Assembly: GCA_027422505.1 (NCBI GenBank)
Contig: JAPQWV010000017.1
Coordinates: 19,035,501-19,099,500, forward strand
Origin: Craterostigma plantagineum
Taxonomy: Eukaryota > Streptophyta > Magnoliopsida > Lamiales > Linderniaceae
Reading direction: 5' to 3'
Length of the DNA: 64,000 bases
A program made the translations under genes and the position numbers. Positions 9,502 through 21,870 of this stretch are shown here, piece after piece. The notes under the pieces are model-generated. The model did not search any database. It was given only the letters and a program-made list of their open reading frames with translations, and had not been told where the DNA came from. Position 1 is the stretch's first letter. Each line of letters starts with the position of its first letter.

Positions 9502-11176
9502 TGATAGAGCGGATCGAGTAATAAAAGTAAAACGAATATTGACGAACTATGCTACGCTCAACAGGCAAGTGTACTTATCGAAAATAGTATGGACGTAGCA
9601 AGTATTCGAGTATCGAATCCCAAGAGAACTATAATTTGAAAAATTCACGTTTAAATATTCTAGTAGAAAATTATATATTGTTTTTTTTAGAAAATACAAA
9701 ATACAAACACTTAAATAAAAGCTGATTAAATAATAAACGCAACGACTTATATAAGAAAAACGTATTTGAGACTTCGAATCCCCTAGCTTAATCGAACGAC
9801 AAACAAGTTATATATTTTAGCTAATTATTATACCATGGGGATTCCTAGAGCATGCGTACGAATTTATGCGACTGACGGAACTGCGCCTTATCACATAAGA
9901 GTCGTAAACAACTAATCCATGAATTAAATAGCTGAGCAAGGCTTCCCTAACTAGTCAACCACAGATCGCATTAGAACCCGACGAATCCCGCTGTTAGATT
10001 TGACTCTAATCCGGCGGGGTAGTTCAACCTATATCTAGTGATGAGTTTATTCCGCTCGTTTACGAGTGGTCTAATCGTCGCCCCTTTCGAGCGTAGCGAT
10101 CGATTTTCCAAACAATTATTTCGACCACATAGACATAATCAAAATAATAGCATATATCGTAACCAAGTCATAATAACAAGCATGTTAAGAATAAGTTCAA
10201 CATACGTACGATGTCGCTAGGGTTCATCTAATCTCAAATACTACGAAATTTAGCTACTCATATGAAACATCAACACGACGAGAAGCGTAAATAACAACGA
10301 AAAAATCATAATTTCTTCCCTGAATTTCACGTTCCTTCGTTGAGGAATTTCGTCGAACAGGTGGTGGGCGTCTCAGCTTTACCTTTCCTTACGAGTCCTT
10401 TGCACTGCCCGTTCACTACTCCTCTTACGCCGGCAGCCCGTCGCAGCCCACTAGTAACCGAAACTTAGCTTGTTACCTCGCTCGTGAACCCGGCTCGGAT
10501 CAGTCCTCCGTCAGTCCACGTAGCTGCTGCCGTTCCACCTCGTAGCTGTTGCTCACACGCACCCGCTCACAGCTCAAGCAGTTGCAGCTCCTCGCCTTCG
10601 CTTCACAGTCCCGAGATCAGCCCTCCCGCATTGTACGTGTATATGGTTTCGTCACCTCCAATCCTTTGTTCCTCCTTTTCTTTTTTTTTTCTTTCATCCT
10701 TGCTCGTTGATCCTTATTTATAGATGATGGAGGGAGGGACATCAAATCTTCATGGCTGCTCAAGAACGGCGTAACGTGATTTTCCTTTCTTGAGCCGTGA
10801 ACTTGTGTGCGGATCTTTCTTCATTTCCTTCATCTCGTCGTTTTCCTTTTTTCTTCCTTCGCGTGCTCTGTCAATCGATCATGTGGCCCTATATTTATTA
10901 TTATTATTTTTATTTTTTTAGTATTTATTTAATTAATTGGGCTTGGGCTTAGGACTATTTTTGGGCTGATTTTTATCTTGGGCCCAATCGGTTTTTGAGC
11001 CGATATTGGTCTTGAGATCTTCGATCTTTTCAAGTCCGTCGGTTGTAGTCCTTTTCTCCAATCTGTCGAATATGCAATATAAGCGTAAAAGCATAATATT
11101 CGAAGAAATTTTATATAAATAACAACCGACATTACGCTTTTACGGGGTTTAAAATACGATATAATTCCTTTTATCA
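9502..11176 (-). repeat. 3' LTR of Athila-like element 1
   Basis: Direct repeat of 18506-20162. The Pro/Ser-rich open frame at 10484-10723 recurs at 19494-19730 in the other LTR and is LTR sequence, not a gene. Confidence 0.95.
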
Positions 11177-11190
11177 AATCCCCCACACTT
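11177..11190 (-). promoter_or_regulatory. Polypurine tract of Athila-like element 1
   Basis: On the minus strand AAGTGTGGGGGATT lies directly before the 3' LTR, the place and composition expected for the plus-strand DNA primer. Confidence 0.8.
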
Positions 11191-12640
11191 AAGCGTTTGC
11201 TTGCACTCAAGCAAATAAAAATAAAAAAGCATAGAAAAGGATAAAATCATGCAACAAACCAATCAAGAACGAAATTACGTAGGAAAAAATGCAAGTAAAT
11301 TCGGAAAGCATATTTAAAATCAACGACTAACTTCACGGTTTCCTTTAGCGACTACCTATCAAAATCCGCACCTCACAGAGATTCACTCAGATCACTAAGT
11401 GTATAGGTTAAGATGTCAGTGATATCGCTCGGGTCATGCACTAATCTAATCTCTACCATATGCTTGCAAGTGATTCGTAAATCTACCATTTTCAATGATC
11501 AAGCATGAATCGGATGGTCTTTACCGGGTTATAAAATGGTTGAGATATGTAAAGTATGTAAGGAATAAGCGTAGAAAGGATATGAGCTGTAGTCGAGTCG
11601 GAATCATGCCATCATCTCGAATACGCCAAAATCCGCCGTTCTTGTTCATCACTTCCTTTCTTTTACATTCGTCGTTTTCTTTTTTTTTTTACCAAGCCCT
11701 TCTTCTTTCGACTTCTCGATCTAGGAAATAGGTAATATGGTTTTTGAGAGTGAAAGATTATCGGAGGAAGGGTTCTTAGTCGATATATAATTCTCTCTCT
11801 TTTTTTTCTTCTATTTTTTTCTCTGTTGTTTTTTTATTCTTTTTTTCTCTTTTTGTTGGCACTCAGCTCGGAAATTTAGCACGGGTTGCGCTTCTTGAGT
11901 CCGATTATGTCTGAAGGCTTAATCGGGGTCGGCAATTTATAATCCGGTTTTCACAAATAAAAGGCTCAGGCTCAAAGTGGCTAACTACGGGGGCAAGTTG
12001 TGGTTGGATACTTTGGCTATGGACTGATTCCTAATGCCTTCCTCATTTTCACACAATCTCACTTTAAGTAGTTTCAACACGTAATACACAACCAAAGAAA
12101 TGAGCAAAAAGCTCGTAGGCTCAAAAATCTCACAAAAATAGGGTTATGTGTACGAATCTATCAGGTATCGCCAAGTTCATCATGTAAGGAAGAAGTAGAC
12201 TACGCATATGTATCCTAATTACTCACAAAATTCCCGACATCCATCATCCTTTGATCAATAAGAAGCATGAGTTATAAAAAAAATTCATGCCTAATTTTCA
12301 AAAAAAAAAATTATACCAAAATCAAGCCATGCACTTATATAATATGTTCGCATGAATTTCGCAGAATTTCCCCTCCCCAGACTTAACATTTACGTTGTCC
12401 TCAACGTAACAATTATGTAACACAAGGACGGGGAAATAAATAGATAAGCGAACTTCCCTGAATAGTCTGATGTGCATGCTTTGTACGGCTCCTCCCCACA
12501 CTTGAGATTTTGAATTGCCTCCTGCGATCGTTGAAAAACAAAATTATAAAAGCTAAAAAATGCGCATGGAAATAAAAGAAAAACATAGGATATTCTTAGG
12601 GTGCCTCCCAAGTAGCGCATTCTTTAATGTCTTTTAGATA
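11191..12640 (-). other. Non-coding 3' region of Athila-like element 1
   Basis: About 1.45 kb between integrase and polypurine tract, where Athila elements usually have an extra ORF-1 or env-like gene. Only scattered short frames are present (for example 76 codons at 12390-12620, no known domain). T-rich and A-rich runs are common (11680-11860). A second polypurine-like motif, CAAGTGTGGGGAGGAG on the minus strand, lies at about 12490. The extra gene has been lost or was never present. Confidence 0.6.
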
Positions 12641-12657
12641 GACATAGTTTGGCGATT

Positions 12658-13790
12658 TTAGCTCCAGGTGGTATCGAGGAGGTGGATGGTTTCTTTTTCG
12701 AGCGCCTCGATGTCACCGCCATAGTAATGTTTGAGTCGGTGTCCGTTCACCTTGAAGGTCCCCTTCTCTGGATGTGTGATCTCGACAGTTCCGTATGGAA
12801 ATGCTCGGGTCACCGTAAATGGTCCAGACCATCTCGATTTCAATTTACCAGGAAACAGCCGCAGGCGCGAGTTGTAAAGCAAGACCCGGTCGCCTTCTTG
12901 AAATTCCCGTTTCATGATTTTACGATCATGATACAGCTTCGTGCGCTCCTTGTAGAGGCGAGTATTTTCGTACGCCATCTGCCTCCACACATCGAGCTCG
13001 TTGATCTGTAAGTTTCGCTTTTCACCTACAAGATTCAAATCAAAATTTAGCTTTTTTAGCGCCCAATACGCTTTGTGTTCTAGCTCGACGGGTAAATGAC
13101 AAGATTTCCCGTAAACAAGTCTATAGGGCGTCGATCCGATGGTGTCTTGTATGCTGTCCGGTATGCCCATAAAGCATTGTTCAGCTTGTTCGGTCAATCC
13201 CGTCTGTGGTGTTCCACGGTTTTTTCTAGTATCCGCTTCAGCTCCTTATTCACGACCTCCACTTGGCGGCTCGCTTGAGGATGGTACGCAGTGGTAACAC
13301 TATACTTAACGCCATATTTTTCAAGCGTCCTTGCAAATTGGATATTACAAAAATGCGTGCCTTTATCACTAATAATGGAACGAGGTGAGCCAAAACGTGA
13401 AAATAAAGATTTTAAAAATTTAACGACTACCCTAGCATCATTAGTGGGCAACGCTTGCGCTTCTACCCATTTTGATACATAATCAACTGCAACTAGGATA
13501 TATCGATTTTTAAAAGATGTTGGAAACGGACCCATAAAATCAATGACCCATACGTCAAATATTTCACAAACTAGTATAAAATTCTGAGGCATTTCATTGC
13601 GAGAGATATTACCTGTTCGTTGGCACCTATCGCACATTTCTACATACCTTTGCGCGTCCTTGAAAATTGTTGGCCAGTAGAATCCACATTCTAGTACCTT
13701 TTGTGCGTTTCGGTTGCCTCCATAATGACCTCCGCACGTCCCGTGTGGCAGTGTCCCAAGATATCGATTGTTTCGGGGAAGGTTACGCAT
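12658..13790 (-). pseudogene. Integrase of Athila-like element 1
   Basis: This region is the integrase, which inserts the DNA copy into the host genome. The N-terminal zinc-binding part keeps CDRCQR. The catalytic core shows [13 protein letters not shown] (first Asp), IISDKGTHF (second Asp) and [13 protein letters not shown] (Glu), so the D,D-35-E residues remain. The C-terminal part (12658-13197) includes the conserved YRLVYGKSCHLPVELEHKAY and RWSGPFTVT segments. The core and C-terminal parts lie in two different frames that meet near 13194, so at least one frameshift inactivates the protein. Confidence 0.9.
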
Positions 13791-15638
13791 CGCCTGATTA
13801 TGTTATCCGCACAAATCCTAAATAGATAAGGATCATCCCAAAAGTAATACCTCAAGTCCGAGAATTTCTTCCTCTGGTGACTCGTGTATCCCCTTGGTAA
13901 GATCCTAGCTACAAGATAGTTAGCAATATCGGCATACCATGGAAGTTCATCAGGTACCTCGTGTATAGCGTAAAGGTGTTCGTCGGGGAAGTAGTCTCGG
14001 ATAGTCTCCTCTTTTATAACCTCACACGGTGTCTCTTCTAGTCTCGACAAGTGGTCTGCGGCAAGATTCTCCGTTCCCTTTTGGTCGCGGAACTCCACGT
14101 CAAACTCTTGGAGTAGTAGAATCCGTCGGATCAGCCTCGGCTTTGCATCCGGCTTTGCAAAGAGATGCTTAATGGCTGAATGATCTGTGTAGATGATGAC
14201 CTTCGATAGGATAAGATACTGACGGAACTTGTCGATTGCAAACACGACTGCAAGCAATTCTTTCTCAGTGGTAGTGTAATTCGATTGCGCCTTATTTAAG
14301 GTCTTGCTTGCATAGTGTATCGGCTGGAAATACTTTTCCCGTCGCTGCCCCAAAACTGCACCTACTGCAAAATCACTGGCATCGCACATTAGTTCGAAGG
14401 GTAGCCTCCAATTCGGGGCTACCATGACATGAGCATTAATAAGCTTATCCTTGAGTAGAGTAAAAGCATTCATACAATCGGTCGTAAACTCATAAGGTAC
14501 ATCTTTTTCTAGCAAACGAGTTAAAGGTCTAGCAATTTTAGAAAAATCTTTAATAAATCTACGATAAAAACCAACATGTCCTAAGAAACTTCTAATTTCT
14601 TTTACCGACGAGGGTGGAGGTAATCGTTCAATAGTTTCTATTTTTGCTTTATCTACCTCGATTCCTCTAGCCAATATCTTATGACCTAAAACGATACCTT
14701 CTCTAACCATAAAATGACATTTGTCCCAATTTAGCACAAGATTCGTTTCCTCGCATCGTTTAAGTACCGCCTTAAGATTGGAAAGACATACTTCAAATGA
14801 GTTACCAAAAATCAAAAAGTCATCCATGAATACCTCCATTCCTTTACCGATTAATTTGTCGAAAATGGCCATCATGCACCGTTGGAAGGTAGTCGGGGCA
14901 TTGCACAGTTCGAAAGGCATCCGCCGATATGCAAGGTTCCGAATGGGCACGTAAAAGTTGTTTTCTCTTGATCTTCTGGTGCGATCGGAATCTGCAAGTA
15001 ACCTGAAAGACCATCAAGAAAACAATAGAATTCATGACCGGATAAACGCTGAAGCATTTCATCAATGAACGGTAAAGGGAAATGATCTTTTCGTGTCGCG
15101 TCGTTTAATTTCCGGTAGCGAATGCACACTCGCCACCCTGTAACGGTCCTCGTTCGAATGAGTTCGTTTTCTCGTTGGTTACCACCGTCATTCCTCCCTT
15201 CTTCGGCACTACTTGAACTGGGCTTACCCATGCGCTGCCTGAGATCGAGTATATGACCCCCGCATCAAGTAGCTTTATTACCTCAGCTTTTACTACCTCC
15301 TTCATGTTCGGGTTTCGACGCCTTTGATGTTGCACCACAGACTTGAACTCGTTTTCCATCAGGATCCTATGCATGCAAAAGGTCGGGCTGATTCCTCGAG
15401 TATCTGATATCTTCCATGCGAGCGCCTTCTTATGCTCCCGTAACAGGTCTAGGAGCATGATCTTCTGATCCTTTTCTAAATTTTCCGCTATGATCACTGG
15501 AAGCTCTGAATCGTCCTCTAGAAATGCGTACTCCAAGTGATCGGGTAACTGTTTGAGTTCAAGCTTTGGTGGATCTTCAATTGAACATTTTTCTCTTTCC
15601 TCTTCTTTGCTCTGGTGCACCTCGATGGCAGGTTCCAC
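13691..15638 (-). pseudogene. Reverse transcriptase-RNase H of Athila-like element 1
   Basis: Reverse transcriptase motifs run in order: [43 protein letters not shown] and the catalytic FMDDFLIFG. RNase H follows, with [34 protein letters not shown] and YTDHSAIKHL. The sequence is spread over three frames (15105-15638, 14872-15231 and 13691-14950), so there are two frameshifts near 15180 and 14930. The enzyme would copy the element RNA into DNA if intact. Confidence 0.92.
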
Positions 15639-15749
15639 CTCGTCTTCATCTGCGTCTATTTGGTCAACCTCAAAAGATCGTTAATGCCTTGGCTCTTCAA
15701 TCTCAAATAATCCTGACACCGAAGCAAAAGTTTCTGGTTGTGATAGTCC

Positions 15750-16900
15750 CTACAATGTTAAAAAGTCATTCCATGCATCAATGTAAAAGCACTTATCGTC
15801 TAATTTCTCGGAATTTTTCATGGATTCGGTTATATCAAATGTAACTTTTTCGCCATCTATAGTTAACGTCAATGTCCCGTTACGAACATCGACCATGGTT
15901 CCTCCAGTAGCGAGAAACGGCCTACCCAAGATTAGAGGAATATTTTCATCCTCCTCCATATCGAGAATAACAAAATCTGCAGGAATTATAAATTTATCGA
16001 CCTTAACCATCACATCTTCTATGATACCCCTAGGATACTTAACAGATCTATCAGCTAATTGTAAACTCATCCTGGTGGGTTTGGGCTCTCCTAAACCAAG
16101 TCGTTTAAACATTGAATAAGGCATCAAATTAATACTTGCTCCTAAATCGGCCAATGCCTTACTTACGACTAAATCGCCTATCAAACATGGTATCGTAAAA
16201 CTCCCTGGATCCTTAAGCTTTTTCGGTAGCTTGTTCTGTAGAATGGCAGAGCACTCTCCTCGCAACTCAACAGTGGAAACGTCTTCAAGCTTGCGCTTGT
16301 TCGCGATAAGATCCTTCAAAAACTTTGCCCAACGAGGCATCTGCGCAAGGGCATCAACAAGTGGTAAATTAATATGTAATTGTTTAAAAATAGCGAGTAA
16401 TTTACCAAATTGATCATCAACGATTTCCCATTTAAGCCTTGTTGGGTATGGAATTTCTGGTTGATACGCCTTGACAGGTGGCTTAGACACAGTCTCCTCT
16501 TGTATGTCGGCCTCGCCGCTCGGTTGCGTGGGTTCAATGTTCTTCTTCGTTTTCTGCACTTCCTCGAGCTCTCTCCCGTTACGAAGTGTCACCGCCTTTA
16601 CATGGTGGTCCTTTGGATTGGTCTCGGTGTAACTTGGCAACGATCCGGAAGGACGTTGTTGGATTGATTCGGCAATCTGCCTAACTTGCTTCTCTAAGGC
16701 CCGTAGGGAAGACTCGGTGTTGTGCAACCGTGCTTCTTGATTATCCAAGCGAGAGTCGAGCTTTCCCATTAGCTTCTCGAGCATTCCCTCGAGATTATCA
16801 ACGCGATTATACGAGGTGGGCTCAGCATTCGCGCCATGGTATCCTTGCGTTCTTTGGTTTTGAAATCCTGGCGGAGTTTGTTGTTGATTACCGTAGGCCA
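15750..16900 (-). pseudogene. Gag C-terminus and aspartic protease of Athila-like element 1
   Basis: The protease segment has the active-site motif ADLGASINLMPYSMFKRLGL and the flap/core ILGRPFLATGGTMVDV, typical of pepsin-type retroelement proteases. Upstream are a Gln-rich coiled-coil-like part and the conserved KAVTLRNGRELEEV. This frame stays open to 15750 (…NDFLTL). It joins gag only through a frameshift near 16900. Element 2 has an almost identical protein at 56289-57650. Confidence 0.92.
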
Positions 16901-18059
16901 AGTTTCGGATGAACTCGGTTCGGGACGTAGCTTCGTTGGCCTTGGTAATTACCCACGTAGTCAACCTGCTCCATCGAAATAGTGGATGGACAACGGGTTG
17001 CGTCGTGACTTTCGCCGCATGTAGCGCATGGCGAATTTGGGTAAGCATGAGGAGGCGGAGCAGCTGCAGGAGTCCTCGGGACAGATTGTACCTGCACAGC
17101 ATTAACAACCGACTTTGTGGTTAGCGTGGGTAATAGTGTATTTATCAACGTTTGCATTAGAAGGTTGTTTGCAGCGATTTGTTGTTGGAGTGTGTCGAAC
17201 TTGGCGTTTATCGCTGTTGCATTATCGACATCGTACATCCCCGGTGGTTTGCCTCTATTGCTGGAACTCCCGTGCCGGAAGCTATTTGCGCTATATTCTT
17301 CGATCAGATTCCAGCCTTCCGTTGCGCTTAAATTGCATAAGCCTCCATTGCATGCCCCGTCAAGTAGTTGCACGGTGGTATCATTCAACGATTCATGAAA
17401 CCGCTGAATCAATTCGCTCTTCGTCATACCATGTTGTGGGAAGCGATTCAGAAGCGTCTTGAAACGCGTCCATACGTCGTATAATTCTCGCCCTCCTTTT
17501 GCTTGAATGTCGTAAGGTCCATTTTTAGTTTCAGCACCTTCGACGGTGGAAAGAAGTGCGTGATGAAGGTGGCGTGCATCTCGTCCCAAGTGGTGATGGA
17601 TCGTTCGGGTAGTAGATTATACCACTCTTTGGCGTTACCTCTTAGGGAGAACGGAAATAAGTAGAGCGGGATCGTCTCAGAGCTTACTCCTTGTACTCGT
17701 ATTGTGTTGGTGACGGACAGGAAGTCTCGTATGTGTCGGTAAGCGTCTTCCTCGGAGAGTCCATCGTATTGAGCAGTCGTCTGAAGCATTTGAAGCCAAT
17801 GATACTTCAGCTCAAAGTTGTTCGGGACTTGAGGAAGGACTATCGCTGAGCCGACGAACCCTACGGCGTTGTTTCTCCACAGCTCTCTCATTGGAGGTTC
17901 TCTAGCTTCTAGAGGCATCTCGTCACGATTTTGAGTCGCCATTTCGACTCGCCTTACGTTTTCTCGTAGGTTGTGTCGGAACGTTCTTTCGATCTCCGGG
18001 TCTCCTTCAACGACTAGTAACGAAGGATTCCTTCGGTTCGTGCACGAGCTTTCACGCAC
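16888..18059 (-). pseudogene. Gag of Athila-like element 1
   Basis: A capsid-type gag: YDGLSEEDAYRHIRDFLSV and LFPFSLRGNAKEWYNLLP are the conserved plant Gypsy gag signatures (PF03732 type). A short zinc-knuckle-like CATCGESHDATRC follows near the C-terminus. It lies in two frames joined near 17500, so one frameshift is present. The longest frame starts at a GTG (18057-18059) and I see no clear ATG initiator; the first in-frame ATG is in MATQNRDEM. Confidence 0.88.
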
Positions 18060-18245
18060 CTAGACAACAAAAGAAAAACTACAATAGCAATAAGAGATTT
18101 AGAAATAAAAACTAATAAAACAAAATATATTGCTAAAATAAAAATAAAAATAAATATAAGCGAGCGCTAATAATAATAAGGAAATAATAATAACTATAAT
18201 AATATTATTTTTGTAATAGTGATGATAAAAATAAAATAGATAGTT

Positions 18246-18253
18246 TGAAGAAA

Positions 18254-18301
<48 letters not shown>
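18246..18301 (+). repeat. (AAT)n microsatellite
   Basis: About 17 uninterrupted trinucleotide repeats in the untranslated leader of Athila-like element 1, within an A/T-rich stretch (18060-18480) without genes. Confidence 0.95.
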
Positions 18302-18302
<1 letters not shown>

Positions 18303-18482
18303 CGTACCTAGACCAAAAGAAATCCGATTAAGCTAAAATATATATACTTAATAAAAAATAACAGCAAATAATACTAATTAAAATAACGAAAAAATTAGGT
18401 AAAAGTAATATGCTTATATATAAAAATAATAATAATAATAAAACTAGAATAATAAAATAAAGTTCTCCAAATATCAATAGTT

Positions 18483-18499
18483 CCCCGGCAACGGCGCCA
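18483..18499 (-). promoter_or_regulatory. Primer-binding site for tRNA-Asp, element 1
   Basis: The minus strand reads TGGCGCCGTTGCCGGGG, complementary to the 3' end of plant tRNA-Asp, six bases inside the 5' LTR. The same site is present in element 2 at 55057-55073. This primer is typical of Athila-type elements. Confidence 0.9.
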
Positions 18500-18505
18500 A
18501 AAACT

Positions 18506-20162
18506 TGATCGAGCGGATCGAGTAATAAAAATAAAACGAATATCGACGAACTATCCTACGCTCAACAGGCAAGTGTACCTATCGAAAATAGTATGGACGT
18601 AGCAAGTATTCGAGTATCGAATCCCAATGGAACTATAATTTGAAAAATTCACGTTTAAATATTCTAGTAGAAAATTAGATATTGTTTTTTTTAGAAAATA
18701 TAAAATACAAACACTTAAAATAAAAGCTGATTAAATAATAAACGCAACGACTTATATTAGAAAAACGTATTTGAGACTTCGAATCCCCCTAGCTTAACCG
18801 AACGACAAACAAGTTATATATTTTAGCTAATTATTATACCGTGAGGATTCCTAGAGCATACGTACGAATTTATGCAGACTGACGAAACTGTGCCTTATCA
18901 CATAAGAGTCGTAAACAACTAATCCATGAATTAAATAGCTGGGCAAGGCTTCCCTAACTAGTCAACCACAGATCGCATTAGAACACGACGAATCCCGCTG
19001 TTAGATTTGACTCTAATCCGGCGGGGTAGTTCAACCTATATCTAATGATGAGTTTATTCCGCCCGTTTACGAGTGGTCTAATCGTCGCCCCTCTTTTGAG
19101 CGTAGCGATCGATTTTCCAAACAATTATTTCGACCACATAGACATAATCAAAATAATAGCATATATCGTAACCGAGTCATAATAACAAGCTTTTTAAGAA
19201 TAAGTTCAACATACGTACGATGTCGCTAGGGTTCATCTAATTTCAAATACTACGAAATTTAGCTACTCATATGAAACATCAACACGACGAGAAGCGTAAT
19301 ATAACAACGAAAAAATCATAATTTCTTCCCTGAATTTCACGTTCCTTCGTTGAGGAATTTCGTCGAACAGGTGGTGGGCGTCTCAGCTTTACCTTTCCTT
19401 ATGAGTCCTTTGCACTGCCCGTTCACTACTCCTCTTACGCCGGCAGCCCGTCGCAGCCCACTAGTAACCGAAACTTAGCTTGTTACCTCGCTCGTGAACC
19501 CGGCTCGGATCAGTCCTCCGTCAGTCCACGTAGCTGCTGCCGTTCCACCTCGTAGCTGTTGCTCACACGCACCCGCTCACAGCTCAAGCAGTTGCAGCTC
19601 CTCGCCTTCGCTTCACAGTCCCGAGATCAGCCCTTCCGTGTTGTACGTGTATATTCATCACTTCCAATCCATTGTTCCTCCTTTTCTTTTCTTTTTTCTT
19701 TCATCCTTGCTCGTTGATCCCTATTTATAGATGATGGAGGGAGGGACATCAAATCTTCATGGCTGCTCAAGAACGGCGTAACGTGATTTTCCTTTCTTGA
19801 GCCGTGAACTTGTGTGCGGATCTTTCTTCATTTTCTTCATCTCGTCGTTTTCCTTTTTTTCTTCCTTCGCGTGCTCTGTCAATCGATCATGTGGCCCTAT
19901 ATTTATTATTATTTTAATCAATTTGGGCTTGGGCTTAGGACTTTTCTTGGGCTGATTTTTATTCTTGGGCCCAATTGGTTTTTGGGCCGATATTGCTTGA
20001 GATCTTCGATTCTTTTCAAGTCCGTCGGTTGTAGTTCTTTTCTCCAATCTGTCGAACATGCAATATAAACGTAAAAGCATAATATTCGAAGAAATTTTAC
20101 ATAAATAACAACCGACATTACGCTTTTACGGGGTTTAAAATACGATATAATTCCTTTTATCA
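18506..20162 (-). repeat. 5' LTR of Athila-like element 1
   Basis: Direct repeat of 9502-11176. On the minus strand it precedes gag and would hold the promoter. The shared 5-bp duplication AGCAG follows at 20163-20167. Confidence 0.95.
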
Positions 20163-20271
20163 AGCAGTTTCTTTCTGAGAGTCTCTCGGCGAGCTCGAGA
20201 AAGGGAATGAGGTGGCCGTGCGCCAGCCATGTTAACATTACAACGGTAAGTCCTCTTATTTCTGAATCCAT
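20163..20271 (-). pseudogene. UGT94-like pseudogene, N-terminus
   Basis: The minus strand starts with ATG at 20271 and encodes VVMLTWLAHGHLIPFLELAE, matching VVMLPWPAHGHITPFLELAK of the intact UGT, including the catalytic His. It is cut after about 36 codons by the Athila-like element; the rest lies at 9220-9501 and 3881-4861. The start codon is intact, so transcription could still begin here. Confidence 0.92.
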
Positions 20272-20497
20272 AAATGTGACTTATTGTGTGTTGTATCTGT
20301 TATTATGAGTTGTGGGAGGTTTTGGTTTTATCGTCCGTTTTTGTGTGTGATTTGATCATTTGAGTGTTGGATTTGTTTCTCGAGGATGGGGCTTGTGTGG
20401 TCTTATGTTGATAAGATTTGAGTAAGAAAGGATCACTGGTTGTCTTAGTATAGTAGGTTCTATCCCTCCCATTTTGATCCTCATCTACCTAAAATGT
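20272..20497. other. Former UGT upstream region
   Basis: No gene seen. By position it should include the old promoter of the minus-strand UGT pseudogene. I could not identify a convincing TATA box. Confidence 0.3.
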
Positions 20498-20506
20498 ATC
20501 ATGAAA

Positions 20507-20865
20507 GGTATAATTAAGTTTCAGGCCCCAAATAATATTTTAAGTTAGGATTCAGGCCCCTGTCAGAAAAATTTTAGGGTTAAGGATCCGATTTTTATAA
20601 AATTTATAGATAAGACCTAAAATTTACGCAAGTGTTATACAATGTATATGAACTAGTATCGGACTATCGTTTTGTGTTACTGCAGAACGATGAATTTGTA
20701 CTGCAAACCATGACGTGGTACTGCAGGTCCATGAAGTGGTACTACATGTCCATGAAGTGGTACTGAAAAACACTTGAGTGTATTAGGTCCTTAAAACTAA
20801 AAATTTTCTGACAGGGACTTGAACCTAAATGAAACTTATATTGGCACATAAAACTTAATTGCCCC
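20507..20865. mobile_element. Mutator-type MITE
   Basis: A 359-bp unit begins GGTATAATTAAGTTTCAG and ends so that the other strand reads GGGGCAATTAAGTTTTAT. It is flanked by an exact 9-bp duplication, ATCATGAAA (20498-20506 and 20866-20874). A 9-bp duplication indicates the Mutator superfamily. Internally it has three to four copies of a 21-bp unit around CCATGAAGTGGTACTGCAG (20690-20770). No coding capacity. Confidence 0.8.
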
Positions 20866-21226
20866 ATCATGAAATTGTAGCAGTTATTATTCTACTTAGA
20901 CTCACTGATTTTAGATGGTGGCCTTAGATGAAATACACAGACTAGGAGGATTAGTGTCGCTGGAATTTGGGATTTTCTCAGTTTGTAGATAGTGAGTTTC
21001 AGCATTACTAATTGAACTTATCGGAGTTTGGGGATTAAGATATAATTTGATGGGATACATTCGACAGTAAAAATGAAGAATGTGATTTGGCCACGTGCTT
21101 CATGTGAGATTAAGTCATGGATGTGATATCTTTTTCTAGAATTCAAGGTACACAGACAAAATTAATCAGATTGATAAATGACATTATTTGATTGAGACTG
21201 CATTCAGCATTGTTCAGCAAATCTCC

Positions 21227-21320
21227 AATAACCGTTGGGACATGAGCCACATGTTCTACTTTCATTATTCAGTGCAATTACCGTTGGGACATGAGCCACA
21301 TGTTCTACTTTCATTATTCA
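21227..21320 (+). repeat. 49-bp tandem duplication
   Basis: ACCGTTGGGACATGAGCCAC plus the following 20-odd bases is present twice in a row, nearly identical, with start points 49 bp apart. Confidence 0.9.
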
Positions 21321-21870
21321 AAAGAAAAATATGATTGAGTACGAGAATAATACTTCAAATTAAAACCGTCCTATCTTTGGGGAGTGTTAGATGGATGTTA
21401 AAATATGCTGAAGAATCATGCCTGTCCATGAAAAAAAAAAAAAAAACCTTTTAGCTTTCAATGATCGAAGAAAAATGATCAAACACATCTCCCGAATCGA
21501 AGATTCGCAACAAATTCATTTATTTTTATTCGACCTTTACTACAATGAATGTTGTTTTTTATTTTGTCTGAATAATCAATTTCTGTGATGAGGGTACGAA
21601 TAAATATTTGGTGAGGAGGAAGATTTTTTCAAACTGAAGAACAAAGCTTTAACTTCTATTGTTCATACATGAACATTTTCTTTCTTTTTCTTACTACACG
21701 TCTTCAGACCTTTTTTCCACTTATTACATAGGCTTTTTCGATTTCTCTCCCACACTTTCTCTACTACACATGCATGCATTTATATTACATAGTGGATAGC
21801 AAAGAGACAAACAAGAAATTAATTCAAATCATGCGTGTGATCTTGGGATCTTATTTTTCCACTTCCTGTT

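Larger units (their letters stand above)
9502..20162 (-). mobile_element. Full-length Athila-like Gypsy retrotransposon
   Basis: The element is 10.66 kb with long LTRs (9502-11176 and 18506-20162), TG...CA ends and the exact 5-bp duplication AGCAG on both sides. Coding order on the minus strand is gag, protease, reverse transcriptase, RNase H, integrase. A tRNA-Asp primer site and the protein sequences place it in the Athila/Tat group of Gypsy elements. The long LTRs look alike (about five differences in the first 80 bases), so insertion is younger than that of many neighbours, but the genes already carry several frameshifts. Its insertion cut the UGT pseudogene near its N-terminus. Confidence 0.95.

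Noticed and set aside
10484..10723. Pro/Ser-rich small gene, also at 19494-19730
   Set aside because: It lies in both LTRs of one element, with no domain, and merely reflects LTR duplication.
18483..18499. tRNA-Asp fragment or tRNA gene
   Set aside because: Only the last 17 bases of tRNA-Asp match and they sit just inside an LTR, so this is a primer-binding site. The same applies at 55057-55073.
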